A stretch of 64,000 nt of DNA from contig NZ_CP012369.1 of assembly GCF_001267405.1 (NCBI RefSeq), positions 1,824,001 to 1,888,000 on the forward strand, written 5' to 3'. How positions within the stretch are numbered: position 1 is the stretch's first letter; each line of letters begins with the position of its first letter. Made by a program: the position numbers and the translations under genes. Of this stretch, positions 41,737 to 50,044 are shown in pieces. A model generated the notes under the pieces. It was given only the letters and a program-made list of their open reading frames with translations. It made no database searches and was not told the origin of the DNA. The DNA comes from Moorella thermoacetica (GTDB lineage Bacteria; Bacillota; DSM-521; Neomoorellales; Neomoorellaceae).

Positions 41737-42816
41737 TTGGCATATGATCTAAAAGAGCAGCAAATCACCATGAGAAGGGAAAACCGCTCCATGAAACTCC
41801 CCGGTAATTGTTTAACAACGGCCATGGGTATTCTTCCCCATGTCGATCCGGATACAGCCTTGAGACTGGCCCTGTCCCTGGATATACCCTTCTGGCCGCA
41901 ACTACCCAGACTGAGCTTTTATGAAGATATGTATGCCCAGGTATCAGAGCACCTACCCGGCATTAAACTGGATTTTAACGCGCAGGTTATCCGCTTCAAT
42001 ATAAAAGACTTTTACGAAGAACTTCCTGCTTATATCGAGAACTGGGAAGATCCGGATTACTTTCGCCTCTCACCCAGGTACGCCAGGGTTTACCGGCGTT
42101 TTTTGGCGGAAGATTTAGCTCACTATCCCGCCATTCGCGGCCAGTCAATCGGCCCCGTTAGCTTTGGTCTCAAAATAGTTGACGAAAAACAGGCGCCGAT
42201 CATCTATAACGACGAAGTCAGGGGGTTCCTCTATGATTTTATAACTAAAAAAATCCAGGCCCAGTACCGGGACCTGGTAGCCAAAAACCCCCGGGCTTTT
42301 GTCTGGGTAGATGAACCGGGCCTGGAACTGGTCTTTATGGCCCTTACCGGCTACAGTTCGGAAAGAGCCAGGGAGGATTACCGCCATTTCCTGGCCATGC
42401 TCCCCGGACCTAAAGGGGTACATCTCTGCGGCAATCCCGACTGGTCCTTTTTGCTGGGCCTGGAACTTGACATTATCTCCCTCGATGCCCTGCAGTGGGG
42501 GCACATTTTTACCCGTTACACCGGAGAAGTAAAAGAATTCCTGCAAAGGGGCGGTATTATCTCCTGGGGCATCACCCCCACCCTGACCGAAGAGGTAGAA
42601 AAGGTAACGATTGCAAAGCTGGTAGCCCAATTGGAAAATCTCTGGGATTATTTGCACGGGCAGGGGATTAGCAAAGAAACTATTATAACCCAGGCCTGGC
42701 TGGCGCCGGCCCGCTGCTGCCTGGTAAATGCCGACGGCGCCGCTTCCGTCGAAAAATCCTTCCGGCTGCTCAAAGAAGTTGCCGGGGTAATCAGGAAGAA
42801 ATACGGGTTATTATAA
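41737..42816 (+). CDS. UROD/MetE-superfamily protein (putative zinc methyltransferase-like)
   Basis: The roughly 359-residue protein has the fold pattern of the cobalamin-independent methionine synthase C-terminal domain and uroporphyrinogen decarboxylase. CLTTAMGILPHVDPDTAL lies at the start, VHLCGNPDW (His-x-Cys) after the middle, and AWLAPARCCLVN near the end. The HxC and late Cys fit the zinc site of MetE-like methyltransferases. The substrate is unknown, and in an acetogen a corrinoid or thiol methyl transfer is plausible. The TTG at 41737 follows AAGGGG by five bases. An ATG at 41791 (MKLPGN) is a second option with AAGGG eleven bases upstream. It stands alone with its own terminator. 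Confidence 0.72.
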   Translation: MAYDLKEQQITMRRENRSMKLPGNCLTTAMGILPHVDPDTALRLALSLDIPFWPQLPRLSFYEDMYAQVSEHLPGIKLDFNAQVIRFNIKDFYEELPAYIENWEDPDYFRLSPRYARVYRRFLAEDLAHYPAIRGQSIGPVSFGLKIVDEKQAPIIYNDEVRGFLYDFITKKIQAQYRDLVAKNPRAFVWVDEPGLELVFMALTGYSSERAREDYRHFLAMLPGPKGVHLCGNPDWSFLLGLELDIISLDALQWGHIFTRYTGEVKEFLQRGGIISWGITPTLTEEVEKVTIAKLVAQLENLWDYLHGQGISKETIITQAWLAPARCCLVNADGAASVEKSFRLLKEVAGVIRKKYGLL

Positions 42817-42819
42817 TAC

Positions 42820-42855
42820 AGCCGGGACCATCGTCCCGGCTAAACACTTTTTGCT
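42820..42855 (+). terminator. Intrinsic terminator after the UROD/MetE-like gene
   Basis: Arms AGCCGGGAC and GTCCCGGCT with a CATC loop are followed by AAACACTTTTTG. The gene stop is only a few bases upstream. Confidence 0.8.
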
Positions 42856-42904
42856 ATTTACTTCCCTCTTTTTCGGGCAAAACCTGCGTTATGCGCCATG
42901 GTTA

Positions 42905-44161
42905 TTAACGATGGGATTGTTCCTGGGGCAGGAAACTGTAAGAACTTACCATCAAGGAAATGACCAGCAGGGCCAGGCCAAAGGGCAAAAGGTCGACGGC
43001 CAATTCAAAGATAGTGGGCACGTAGGGCCAGGAGCCGGCAAATACCGGCGCTCCTGCTTTAAATACGCCTACAGCTATGGGGTAATGCCAGCCTTCGACC
43101 TCCATGCCGGGAAGGGAAAGGCTTAAGGGAAACTGGTTAAAAGCCGGGAACATTAACATCAGCCGGTGGGCAAATACGCCGGTAAAAAGCAGGGCGCATC
43201 CCAGCAAGAGGGAACCGGCCGACCGACCGCCTTTTTCGCTGAAGAAGTAAACCATGACCAGGGCCGGCAGGGCGATTTCCACCAGGTAGACCGGGCCATA
43301 ACGCTTGAAAACCAGGCCCAGGGTGCTTAAGGCTTCGGGGCTGCCCCACCACCAGTGGATGAGGAGATCCATGGCTACGAAAAAGAAGTGGACGGCCAGG
43401 GCGCCGGCGATAATCCGGGCCAGGGTATTAAAGGCGCCTGTATACTGGTTAAACCCCTCTTTCCCGACCACCAGGATGGCAATCACCAGCACCAGGGCCG
43501 TCCCGGAAGCCACCGCCACGGCGATGAAATCCGGGGGTAAAATCGCCGTATACCACCAGCCGCGCGAAGCCTGGGTGGCAAAAATCAAGGCCGTGATGGT
43601 GTGAATTAGAATCGCCACCGGGAGCCCCACTATGGCTACCCGCCGGGACCACCTGGCAGCAATGCTTTCTACCTCCTCCTGGGAAAGCTTCCTTGTCCAG
43701 CCGTTGAGAAAACCGCATCCTTCCTTTTTCCAGTCCGGTAAAAGCTGAAAATAAACGCTCAAGAAAGTTAAAACGGTGTAGGCGGAAACAACTATTACGT
43801 CCCAGATTAAAGGCGACCGGAAATTGGGGTGCAGCAGCAAGTTGTAAATCCTGTCTACCCGCCCCAGGTCCGGCAGGATGACTGCCGCCGCAGCCATAAT
43901 GCTGGCAAAGGCGGACAGGGAAGCAATGCGGGTAAAGGGCTTCAACTGCTCAAGATTGAAAAGGTAAACCGAAGAAGAAACGATTAGCCCCCCGGCGGCA
44001 ATCCCCACAAAAAAGGCGAAGGTGGCAATATACAGTCCCCAGCTAAAGGGATTGCGCATACCGGTCACAATCAGGCCGTTTTTAAGCTGGTAGCCCCAGG
44101 TAAATAAACTTACCAGCAAAAGAATCAGGCCCGGGACAAAAGCCATATTTAGTTTCCTCAC
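42905..44161 (-). CDS. NrfD-family membrane anchor/quinone subunit
   Basis: The 418-residue protein has about ten membrane segments and belongs to the NrfD/PsrC group. The start, GLYIATFAFFVGIAAGGLIVSSSVYLF and DLGRVDRIYNLLLHPNFRSPLIWDV are typical. It anchors the Fe-S and molybdenum subunits and exchanges electrons with the quinone pool. The GTG start has GGAGGGAG eight bases upstream. It is the third and last gene of the molybdoenzyme operon. The NarG-like catalytic subunit is paired with NrfD rather than with a NarI-type cytochrome b. Confidence 0.9.
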   Translation of the reverse strand: MRKLNMAFVPGLILLLVSLFTWGYQLKNGLIVTGMRNPFSWGLYIATFAFFVGIAAGGLIVSSSVYLFNLEQLKPFTRIASLSAFASIMAAAAVILPDLGRVDRIYNLLLHPNFRSPLIWDVIVVSAYTVLTFLSVYFQLLPDWKKEGCGFLNGWTRKLSQEEVESIAARWSRRVAIVGLPVAILIHTITALIFATQASRGWWYTAILPPDFIAVAVASGTALVLVIAILVVGKEGFNQYTGAFNTLARIIAGALAVHFFFVAMDLLIHWWWGSPEALSTLGLVFKRYGPVYLVEIALPALVMVYFFSEKGGRSAGSLLLGCALLFTGVFAHRLMLMFPAFNQFPLSLSLPGMEVEGWHYPIAVGVFKAGAPVFAGSWPYVPTIFELAVDLLPFGLALLVISLMVSSYSFLPQEQSHR

Positions 44162-44176
44162 AAGGTCTCCCTCCTT

Positions 44177-44863
44177 TTACTTCCGCGGTCTTGTCGGTGG
44201 CAGGTAATATACCTTGGGCTTTGTTCCCAGCTCTTCCTTCAACCGCAGGGCCTGCCGCTCCCGCACCAGGCGGCTTACTTCCGACCGGGGCTCATCGAGG
44301 TCGCCAAAGAAGCGCGCCCCGGCCGGGCAGGCCTGGACACAAACTGGTAATTCCCCTTTATCGGTATACTGCACGCAGAAAGTACATTTCTCAACAATAC
44401 CTTTGGGACGATCCGGCGTATAAACCAGGCGGCCGTTGCCGTCACGATGCTCGAAAGGATAGCCGTAATCATACCCCGGCATATAACCCGCTTTCGCTTT
44501 GGCCTTTTGCTGGTCCTCCCAGTTGAACTGGCGCACGCCGTAGGGACAGGCGGCCATGCAGTAGCGGCAGCCGATACAGCGCTCATAGTCCACCAGCACC
44601 CGGCCCCGGTCGTCGGTGTAGGTCGCCCCCACCGGGCAGACCTTTTCACAGGGCGCATTTTCACACATCTGACAGGATACGGGTAAGAAATACATCTCCA
44701 CTTCCCCGTTTTGCGCTACGGGAAGCTGGTGTTCTGGACTTCCCGGAGTAAAAACCCGGTTCCACCACATACCCGGCGGCTGGGAGTTGTGCCCTTTGCA
44801 AACCACCGCGCAGGTACGGCAGCCGATGCAGCGGTCCAGGTCGATGACCATTCCCAGTCTCAC
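44177..44863 (-). CDS. Four-cluster Fe-S subunit of a molybdoenzyme (NrfC/DmsB-like)
   Basis: The 228-residue protein shows four cysteine groups: CIGCRTCAVVCKGHN, CQMCENAPCEKVCP, CIGCRYCMAACP and CTFCVQYTDKGELPVCVQACP. They predict four [4Fe-4S] clusters that carry electrons between NrfD and the catalytic subunit. There is no export signal, so it probably crosses the membrane by hitchhiking with the Tat-targeted catalytic protein. The GTG start shares one base with the stop of the catalytic gene, showing tight coupling. Confidence 0.93.
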   Translation of the reverse strand: MRLGMVIDLDRCIGCRTCAVVCKGHNSQPPGMWWNRVFTPGSPEHQLPVAQNGEVEMYFLPVSCQMCENAPCEKVCPVGATYTDDRGRVLVDYERCIGCRYCMAACPYGVRQFNWEDQQKAKAKAGYMPGYDYGYPFEHRDGNGRLVYTPDRPKGIVEKCTFCVQYTDKGELPVCVQACPAGARFFGDLDEPRSEVSRLVRERQALRLKEELGTKPKVYYLPPTRPRK

Positions 44864-47439
44864 TATACCTCACCTGCCTTTCTTACATCGCAGAGGGCCT
44901 CGTTCCAGGCTGTATTGGGGGCCCATATCCCCGGTACGAAGTAGACCTCATGGGTGGGCTTGATAAAAGGATAGGTCAGGGAGTTATAAGAATCACCGTT
45001 AAGATAGCGGCTCCACCAGCCTTGCTCAAAAACGACTATTTTTCTCCCCAGGCCCGGGTCCAGGGCGGCATAACCCCGCACCCGGCCGCGGTCATTGTAA
45101 ACTTCGACCAGGTCGCCTTCTTTAATACCCTTTGCGGCAGCGTCCTGGGGGTTCAAGAAGACCTTCGGCTTATTATCCTGCAGCTCGTTCATCCAGAGGT
45201 TATTGGAATGGGTCGAATGGACCCGGTAAAGGGAATTTCGGGTGATATAGGCAAACTGGTACTTGCCTTTAATTTCAGGATTCAAGGCATACTCGCTATC
45301 CTCAAAGGGCGGCTTGTGCACGGGCAAAGTTTCGCCAAGGGCGATAAAGGCGTCTTCATCTTTGTAAAACTCGATCCTGCCGCTTTTAACAAATTGAGCC
45401 GTAGCTTCAATTGCCGCCGGCCGGCTGACGGGCGGGAAGGGCTTTTTAAACTGTACCTGTTCGTAAAAGGGAATCTGGCGATTTCCCGGCACCTCCGATT
45501 TCAGCCGCACCGGCCCCTTTTTCAGCTGCTCCAGGGTGATCCCGGCCACCGGCGGGCCGCCGGTGGCAAGGAGTAGCTCAACCGCTTTTTCCGCCGCCGT
45601 GTTCTCATCCAGCTCGGGGAAAAAGTGTTTTGCAAACCCGGGGTCGAGCCTCTTAGCCAGTTCCTTGGCCATCCAGAGTTCGGACCTGGCTTCATAAAGA
45701 GGCCTGATAGCCGGCTGCTGCAGCTGCATGTAGGGGTGCAAAGGAGTGGTTACCAGTTCGGTCTTTTCATACCAGGTGGCGGCCGGGAAAACGACATCGC
45801 TGTAACGGCAGCTGGTGGTCAGGGAAAAATCCAGGCCGGCGATGAATTCCAGTTCGCCCTTTATTGCCATCTGCCGCAGGCGGTCGGCCATATTATGCTG
45901 GTCGAAGGGGTTGCCCCAGCCAAAGATCAGGGCTTTGACCCCGTTCTTGGGCCACCTGGCTTTCATACCGGGGGTCGGGCCATGGAGGATATAAAGCCAG
46001 GGAAGCCATCTGGGCGACCCGGGGAACCACCATTCTTTGACATTGAACCGGATCTTGTACTGGCCGGCATAGGTGGAAATACCCGCACCCGGCTTGCCGA
46101 TATTGCCGGTCAGCACCGGCAACAGGGCCAGGGCGCGGCCCTTCAAGTCGCCGTGATACCACTGGTAGTTGCTGGCACCATAGATGACATGGAGCGGTTT
46201 CGTTGTCGCCATCTCCCGGGCCAGGCGGACCACCGTATCCCCGGGAACACCAGTCTCCTGCTCTACATAGGCCGGTGTATAGCTGGCTAAATGTTCTTTT
46301 AACAGCTGGAAGACCGGTTTAACCCTGACCAGCCGGCCATCTTTTAATTCGACTTCAATTTCTCCCTCCAGGATTACATCCGGGGGAAGCTCCAGCTTTT
46401 CCGGGTGCACGGCCAGTAACTTCCCGTTGTAAGCGACAAAGGCCTCCCGGTAGGGCGGTAGTCCGTCCGGTCTGGCCAGGCCCTTAACCTCATCCGCTTT
46501 CAGGCGCCGCCCGTTATCAAGACGAACCAGAAGGGGCATATCGCTGTAGGTTTTGATGAATGCCTCGTCATAGAGCTTTTCTTCAATGATTACCCTGACC
46601 ATCCCCAGGGCAAGGGCCGCATCGCTGCTGGGTTTAAGCTGGACCCATTCGTCGGCCTTGGCGGCCGTCGGGCTGTAGTTGGGGTCAAAAACAACCACCT
46701 TAGTTCCATTATTCCTGGCTTTGATCAGGAAGTCGGCATCAATAAGCCGGGTAACCATGATGTTGGAACCAAAGATGGCTGTATAGCGGGAATTAAGCCA
46801 TTCCAGGGGTTCCAGCTCTTCCGTCTGGACGCCGAAGGTCTGGGGCCAGAACATGGGCAGGTCGCCGTTCTGGTCGTAAGGGTGGATCAGGCTCCACCCC
46901 GCCATCGTAGCCAGGGCAATCCAGGCCCCCTTTTGGACGTGACCGGTCCCGCCGACCTGGAAAATAAAGCCGATGGATTCCGGCCCGTATTTGGCGGCAA
47001 TCTCCTTCAGGCGTTTTGCCGTATAGTCCAGGGCCTCTTCCCAGGAGACCTCCCGGAACTCCCCCGCACCGCGTTCCCCGGTCCGGATTAATGGTTTTTT
47101 TATACGGTCAGGACCGTAGATTAGGTTGATAAAGGAGAGCCCCCGCAGGCATCCCCTGGGCCCATATTCGGGCTCGGGGTAGTCGTTGGACGGTAAAAGG
47201 GCCTTAATCTGCCCATCCACCACCATGGCCCTGATACCACAGGCCAGGGTACAGTTGGGTGAACAGGTGGTGCGCACGTATTTAACTTCTTTTAACGGGG
47301 ACGTATTCTCTGCCCCGGCTTTCGGGATAAAATATCGCGTAGCCCCCGCCGTACCCGCGAGGACGGCCGTCGCCGCCGATGCCTTTAAAAACTGGCGCCG
47401 GCTCAGCTTAAATCCTTGCTTTTCATTTTTATCCTTCAT
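44863..47439 (-). CDS. Exported molybdopterin oxidoreductase with NarG-like active-site segment
   Basis: The 858-residue protein starts with a Tat signal (SRRQFLKASAATAVLAG). The Fe-S group CSPNCTLACG with GCLRG and the four molybdopterin domains of the DMSO reductase family follow. Around the metal ligand it reads YDQNGDLPMFWPQTFGVQTEE, which lines up with NarG YDWYSDLP...PQTWGEQT, so an aspartate (type II) ligand is likely. The substrate (nitrate, chlorate, sulfur oxyanion, selenate or other) cannot be decided by eye. The ATG at 47439 has GGAGGTG 12 bases upstream. No TorD/NarJ chaperone gene is adjacent. Confidence 0.88.
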   Translation of the reverse strand: MKDKNEKQGFKLSRRQFLKASAATAVLAGTAGATRYFIPKAGAENTSPLKEVKYVRTTCSPNCTLACGIRAMVVDGQIKALLPSNDYPEPEYGPRGCLRGLSFINLIYGPDRIKKPLIRTGERGAGEFREVSWEEALDYTAKRLKEIAAKYGPESIGFIFQVGGTGHVQKGAWIALATMAGWSLIHPYDQNGDLPMFWPQTFGVQTEELEPLEWLNSRYTAIFGSNIMVTRLIDADFLIKARNNGTKVVVFDPNYSPTAAKADEWVQLKPSSDAALALGMVRVIIEEKLYDEAFIKTYSDMPLLVRLDNGRRLKADEVKGLARPDGLPPYREAFVAYNGKLLAVHPEKLELPPDVILEGEIEVELKDGRLVRVKPVFQLLKEHLASYTPAYVEQETGVPGDTVVRLAREMATTKPLHVIYGASNYQWYHGDLKGRALALLPVLTGNIGKPGAGISTYAGQYKIRFNVKEWWFPGSPRWLPWLYILHGPTPGMKARWPKNGVKALIFGWGNPFDQHNMADRLRQMAIKGELEFIAGLDFSLTTSCRYSDVVFPAATWYEKTELVTTPLHPYMQLQQPAIRPLYEARSELWMAKELAKRLDPGFAKHFFPELDENTAAEKAVELLLATGGPPVAGITLEQLKKGPVRLKSEVPGNRQIPFYEQVQFKKPFPPVSRPAAIEATAQFVKSGRIEFYKDEDAFIALGETLPVHKPPFEDSEYALNPEIKGKYQFAYITRNSLYRVHSTHSNNLWMNELQDNKPKVFLNPQDAAAKGIKEGDLVEVYNDRGRVRGYAALDPGLGRKIVVFEQGWWSRYLNGDSYNSLTYPFIKPTHEVYFVPGIWAPNTAWNEALCDVRKAGEV

Positions 47440-47661
47440 AACTTTGCTTGTCACCTCCACAGTGCATTCCGGGACCCGCTTCCGGCATCCCATAACGGCA
47501 TTAATATCGCACTTTTCTAAAATAATACCCCGGCCGTTAAAGGTATAACTATGCCCCCAAATAATTGCCTCCCGTAGTATTTCCGGTCATTTATTACCCT
47601 CCCCTGCCTTGTGAAAGTAACGTATTTATACATGTTTTTATAGCAAGTTTCGTGCCAGCAA

Positions 47662-47698
47662 AACAAAAAGCCCCGGAGTGTGTTTTCCGGGGACTTTT
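47662..47698 (-). terminator. Intrinsic terminator after the nitrate-reductase-like gene
   Basis: Arms CCCCGGA (47671-47677) and TCCGGGG (47686-47692) are followed on the minus strand by CTTTTTGTTTT. It separates the 47762-51733 operon from the exported molybdoenzyme operon. The region 47494-47661 otherwise holds only promoter-like AT-rich sequence. Confidence 0.8.
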
Positions 47699-47761
47699 AC
47701 GTCCTTAGTTTGAGGATGTCTCTAAAATCTTAGAATCCCTTTCTAGATTTATAGAAACTTT

Positions 47762-50002
47762 TTAGCCACTACAGTTTTCACCCTGGCCTTCCTGCCCCAT
47801 GCTTCCTGCTTCCTGCCTCTCAATACGGCAGGCCCCGGTCTTGGCCAGGGGCTGGCCGGAAAGGGGGTCGACGTTCCGGCCGGTGAGGTGGTTGGCCGCC
47901 TGCTGCCGGCCCCCCTCACCCGGGTCCAGGTCGCCAAAATGGAAGGGGACAAAAACCTCCCCCGGTGCTACCACATCTGTAAGCCTGGCCGGCACCTCAA
48001 TCCAGCCCCGGCGGGAGACCACCCGTACCACCTCGCCCTCAGATATTTTTAAACGTGCCGCATCGTGCGGGTTAATTTCCACATAGGCCCCGGGTACCAG
48101 GGCCTGGAGTTCAGGGATACGCTTGGTCCTGGTACGGGTATGGTAATGCTCAATAATCCGGCCGGTGTTGAGCCAGAAGGGAAATTCTCCGTCAGGTACT
48201 TCCGGCGGCGGTGCATAAGGAACAGCCCAGAGGCGCGCCCTGCCCTCCGGGTGATTAAACTCCCCGTAACCCTGGGCCTCCTCCGCCCGGGTAGGGAAGA
48301 CGCCGTCAGTATAAAGGCGGGGCGTACCCCGGCCGCCCTCCGGGCAGGGCCACTGTACTCCCCCCAAGTGTTCCAGCAGGGCATAATCCACCCCTGTCAT
48401 GTCGTTGGGCCGGCCGCGGGTTAGCTCGCGCAATTCCCGGAAGGCATTCTCTGGCCCCTGCCAGGCAAAGAGGCCCCCTGCACCCAGGTAGCGCGCCACA
48501 CTGCTGACGATGGCCAGGTCGTCCCGCGCCTCTCCTGGCGGGGCCACGGCCCGGCGGACCAGGTTCAGACGCCGTTCCGAGTTGGTAACGACCCCTGTCT
48601 TTTCTCCCCACCCGGCACCGGGCAGGAAGATATCGGCGAAAGCCGCCGTCTCCATAGGATAAAAGATATCCTGGACAATCAAAAAGACCTTCTCCAGCTG
48701 GCGGCGGCTGAAACCCAGATCCGGCAGGGAGACGGCGGGGTTGGTGCCGATGACCCACAGGACTTTTAGCCTGCCGGTATCAATCAGCTCCAGCATACGG
48801 TTGATATCATTGACCCGCCGGGGTAGCCGCTCTTCCGGGATACCCCAATAATCTGCCACCTGGCGGCGATGTTCAGGATTCTCGGGGTTGCGGAAACCGG
48901 GCAAAGAACCGCCGCCGCCAATCTCCCTCATGCTCAGGGCCGAGGCCTGGCCGGTCAGGGAGAAGGGCGCCGACCCCGGCCGGCCGATTTTGCCGGTGAT
49001 GAGGTGCAGGGAGTTGATTAGAGTTACCGCATCAACCGCCTGGCTGGTCTGGTTGACTCCCTGGCAGAAGACAGTCACGGCGCTGGGGGAGCGGCCGAAG
49101 AGACGGGCGGCGGCCACAATATCCGCCGCCGGCACGCCGGTGAGATCGGCCACCCGCTCCGGCGGGAAGGCGGCAGCGGCCCGGGCCAGATCCTCAAAGC
49201 CTGCCGTGGCCCGCCGGATGAAGTCCCGGTCCAGCATGTCTTCCTTAATCAAAATATTAATCAAGCCGTACAGCAGGGGGATGTTGCTGCCGCAACGCAG
49301 GCGCAGGCGGAGGTCGGCCACCCGGGCCGGCAGGGTGAGGCGCGGGTCGGCCACCATGATTCTGGCCCCGTTAAGTTTGCGATTGCGTAAAATCCGCTGC
49401 CAGAGCTGGGGGTGCATCTCCGCCGGGTTGGCCCCGAAGATAAATACCAGCCGGCTCACATCCAGGTCTTCATAGCACCCCGGCGGGGCGTCAACACCAA
49501 AGGAGCGGGTATAGCCGCTCACTGTGGAGGCCATGCAGAGGCGGGTATTGGCATCGATATTGGGCGTACCCAGGACGCCTTTAGCCAGCTTGTGGATGGC
49601 GTAGTATTCCTCCAGGGTCAGCTGGCCGCCGTGGTAAATGCCGACGGCTTCCGGCCCGCCGGCTGCCAGGGCTTGCCGGAGACGCTCCGCCGTCTCCTCC
49701 AGGGCTTTTTCCCAGGTCACGGGATGCATTTCCCTACCCCGGCGGCAAAGGGGTACCTTCGCCCGCTCCGGGTGGTGCAGGGTTTTCCACTCATAAAGGC
49801 CCTTGAGGCACAGGTGGCCCTTATTTACCGCCGCCTCGGTATCGGCTTTGACAGCAACCGCCCGGTCGTCTTTAATCCCCAGGTAAAGGCCGCAACCGGT
49901 ACCGCAATAACCGCAGGTAGTGGCCACCCAGCGATCCACGGCAGTCCCTTTCCGGTCCTGAAAAAGGCTGACTATACCCTCTTCTAACTCCGCCATTGCC
50001 AC
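47762..50002 (-). CDS. Cytoplasmic nitrate-reductase-type molybdopterin oxidoreductase (NasC/NapA-like)
   Basis: The roughly 746-residue enzyme has the N-terminal [4Fe-4S] group CGYCGTGCGLY...GHLCLKG. The diagnostic NapA/NasC segment NTRLCMASTVSGYTRSFG with DAPPGCYEDLD supplies a cysteine ligand to molybdenum. The C-terminal domain is typical (LNTGRIIEHYHTRT). No Tat signal is present, so it is cytoplasmic, as for assimilatory nitrate reductase or some formate dehydrogenases. The sequence favours nitrate. I place the start at GTG 50002 (GGGGAGGG seven bases upstream). An upstream TTG at 50032 and an ATG at 49996 are alternatives. It follows its sigma-54 activator gene by about 43 bases. Confidence 0.88.
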   Translation of the reverse strand: MAMAELEEGIVSLFQDRKGTAVDRWVATTCGYCGTGCGLYLGIKDDRAVAVKADTEAAVNKGHLCLKGLYEWKTLHHPERAKVPLCRRGREMHPVTWEKALEETAERLRQALAAGGPEAVGIYHGGQLTLEEYYAIHKLAKGVLGTPNIDANTRLCMASTVSGYTRSFGVDAPPGCYEDLDVSRLVFIFGANPAEMHPQLWQRILRNRKLNGARIMVADPRLTLPARVADLRLRLRCGSNIPLLYGLINILIKEDMLDRDFIRRATAGFEDLARAAAAFPPERVADLTGVPAADIVAAARLFGRSPSAVTVFCQGVNQTSQAVDAVTLINSLHLITGKIGRPGSAPFSLTGQASALSMREIGGGGSLPGFRNPENPEHRRQVADYWGIPEERLPRRVNDINRMLELIDTGRLKVLWVIGTNPAVSLPDLGFSRRQLEKVFLIVQDIFYPMETAAFADIFLPGAGWGEKTGVVTNSERRLNLVRRAVAPPGEARDDLAIVSSVARYLGAGGLFAWQGPENAFRELRELTRGRPNDMTGVDYALLEHLGGVQWPCPEGGRGTPRLYTDGVFPTRAEEAQGYGEFNHPEGRARLWAVPYAPPPEVPDGEFPFWLNTGRIIEHYHTRTRTKRIPELQALVPGAYVEINPHDAARLKISEGEVVRVVSRRGWIEVPARLTDVVAPGEVFVPFHFGDLDPGEGGRQQAANHLTGRNVDPLSGQPLAKTGACRIERQEAGSMGQEGQGENCSG

Positions 50003-50044
50003 GCACGATCCCTCCCCTGACTCTCCCGGCAAGGGCCAGACGAT

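Noticed and set aside
47762-50002. Selenocysteine formate dehydrogenase
   Set aside because: The metal ligand segment reads NTRLCMAS with an encoded cysteine and no in-frame TGA, and the pattern is NapA/NasC-like.
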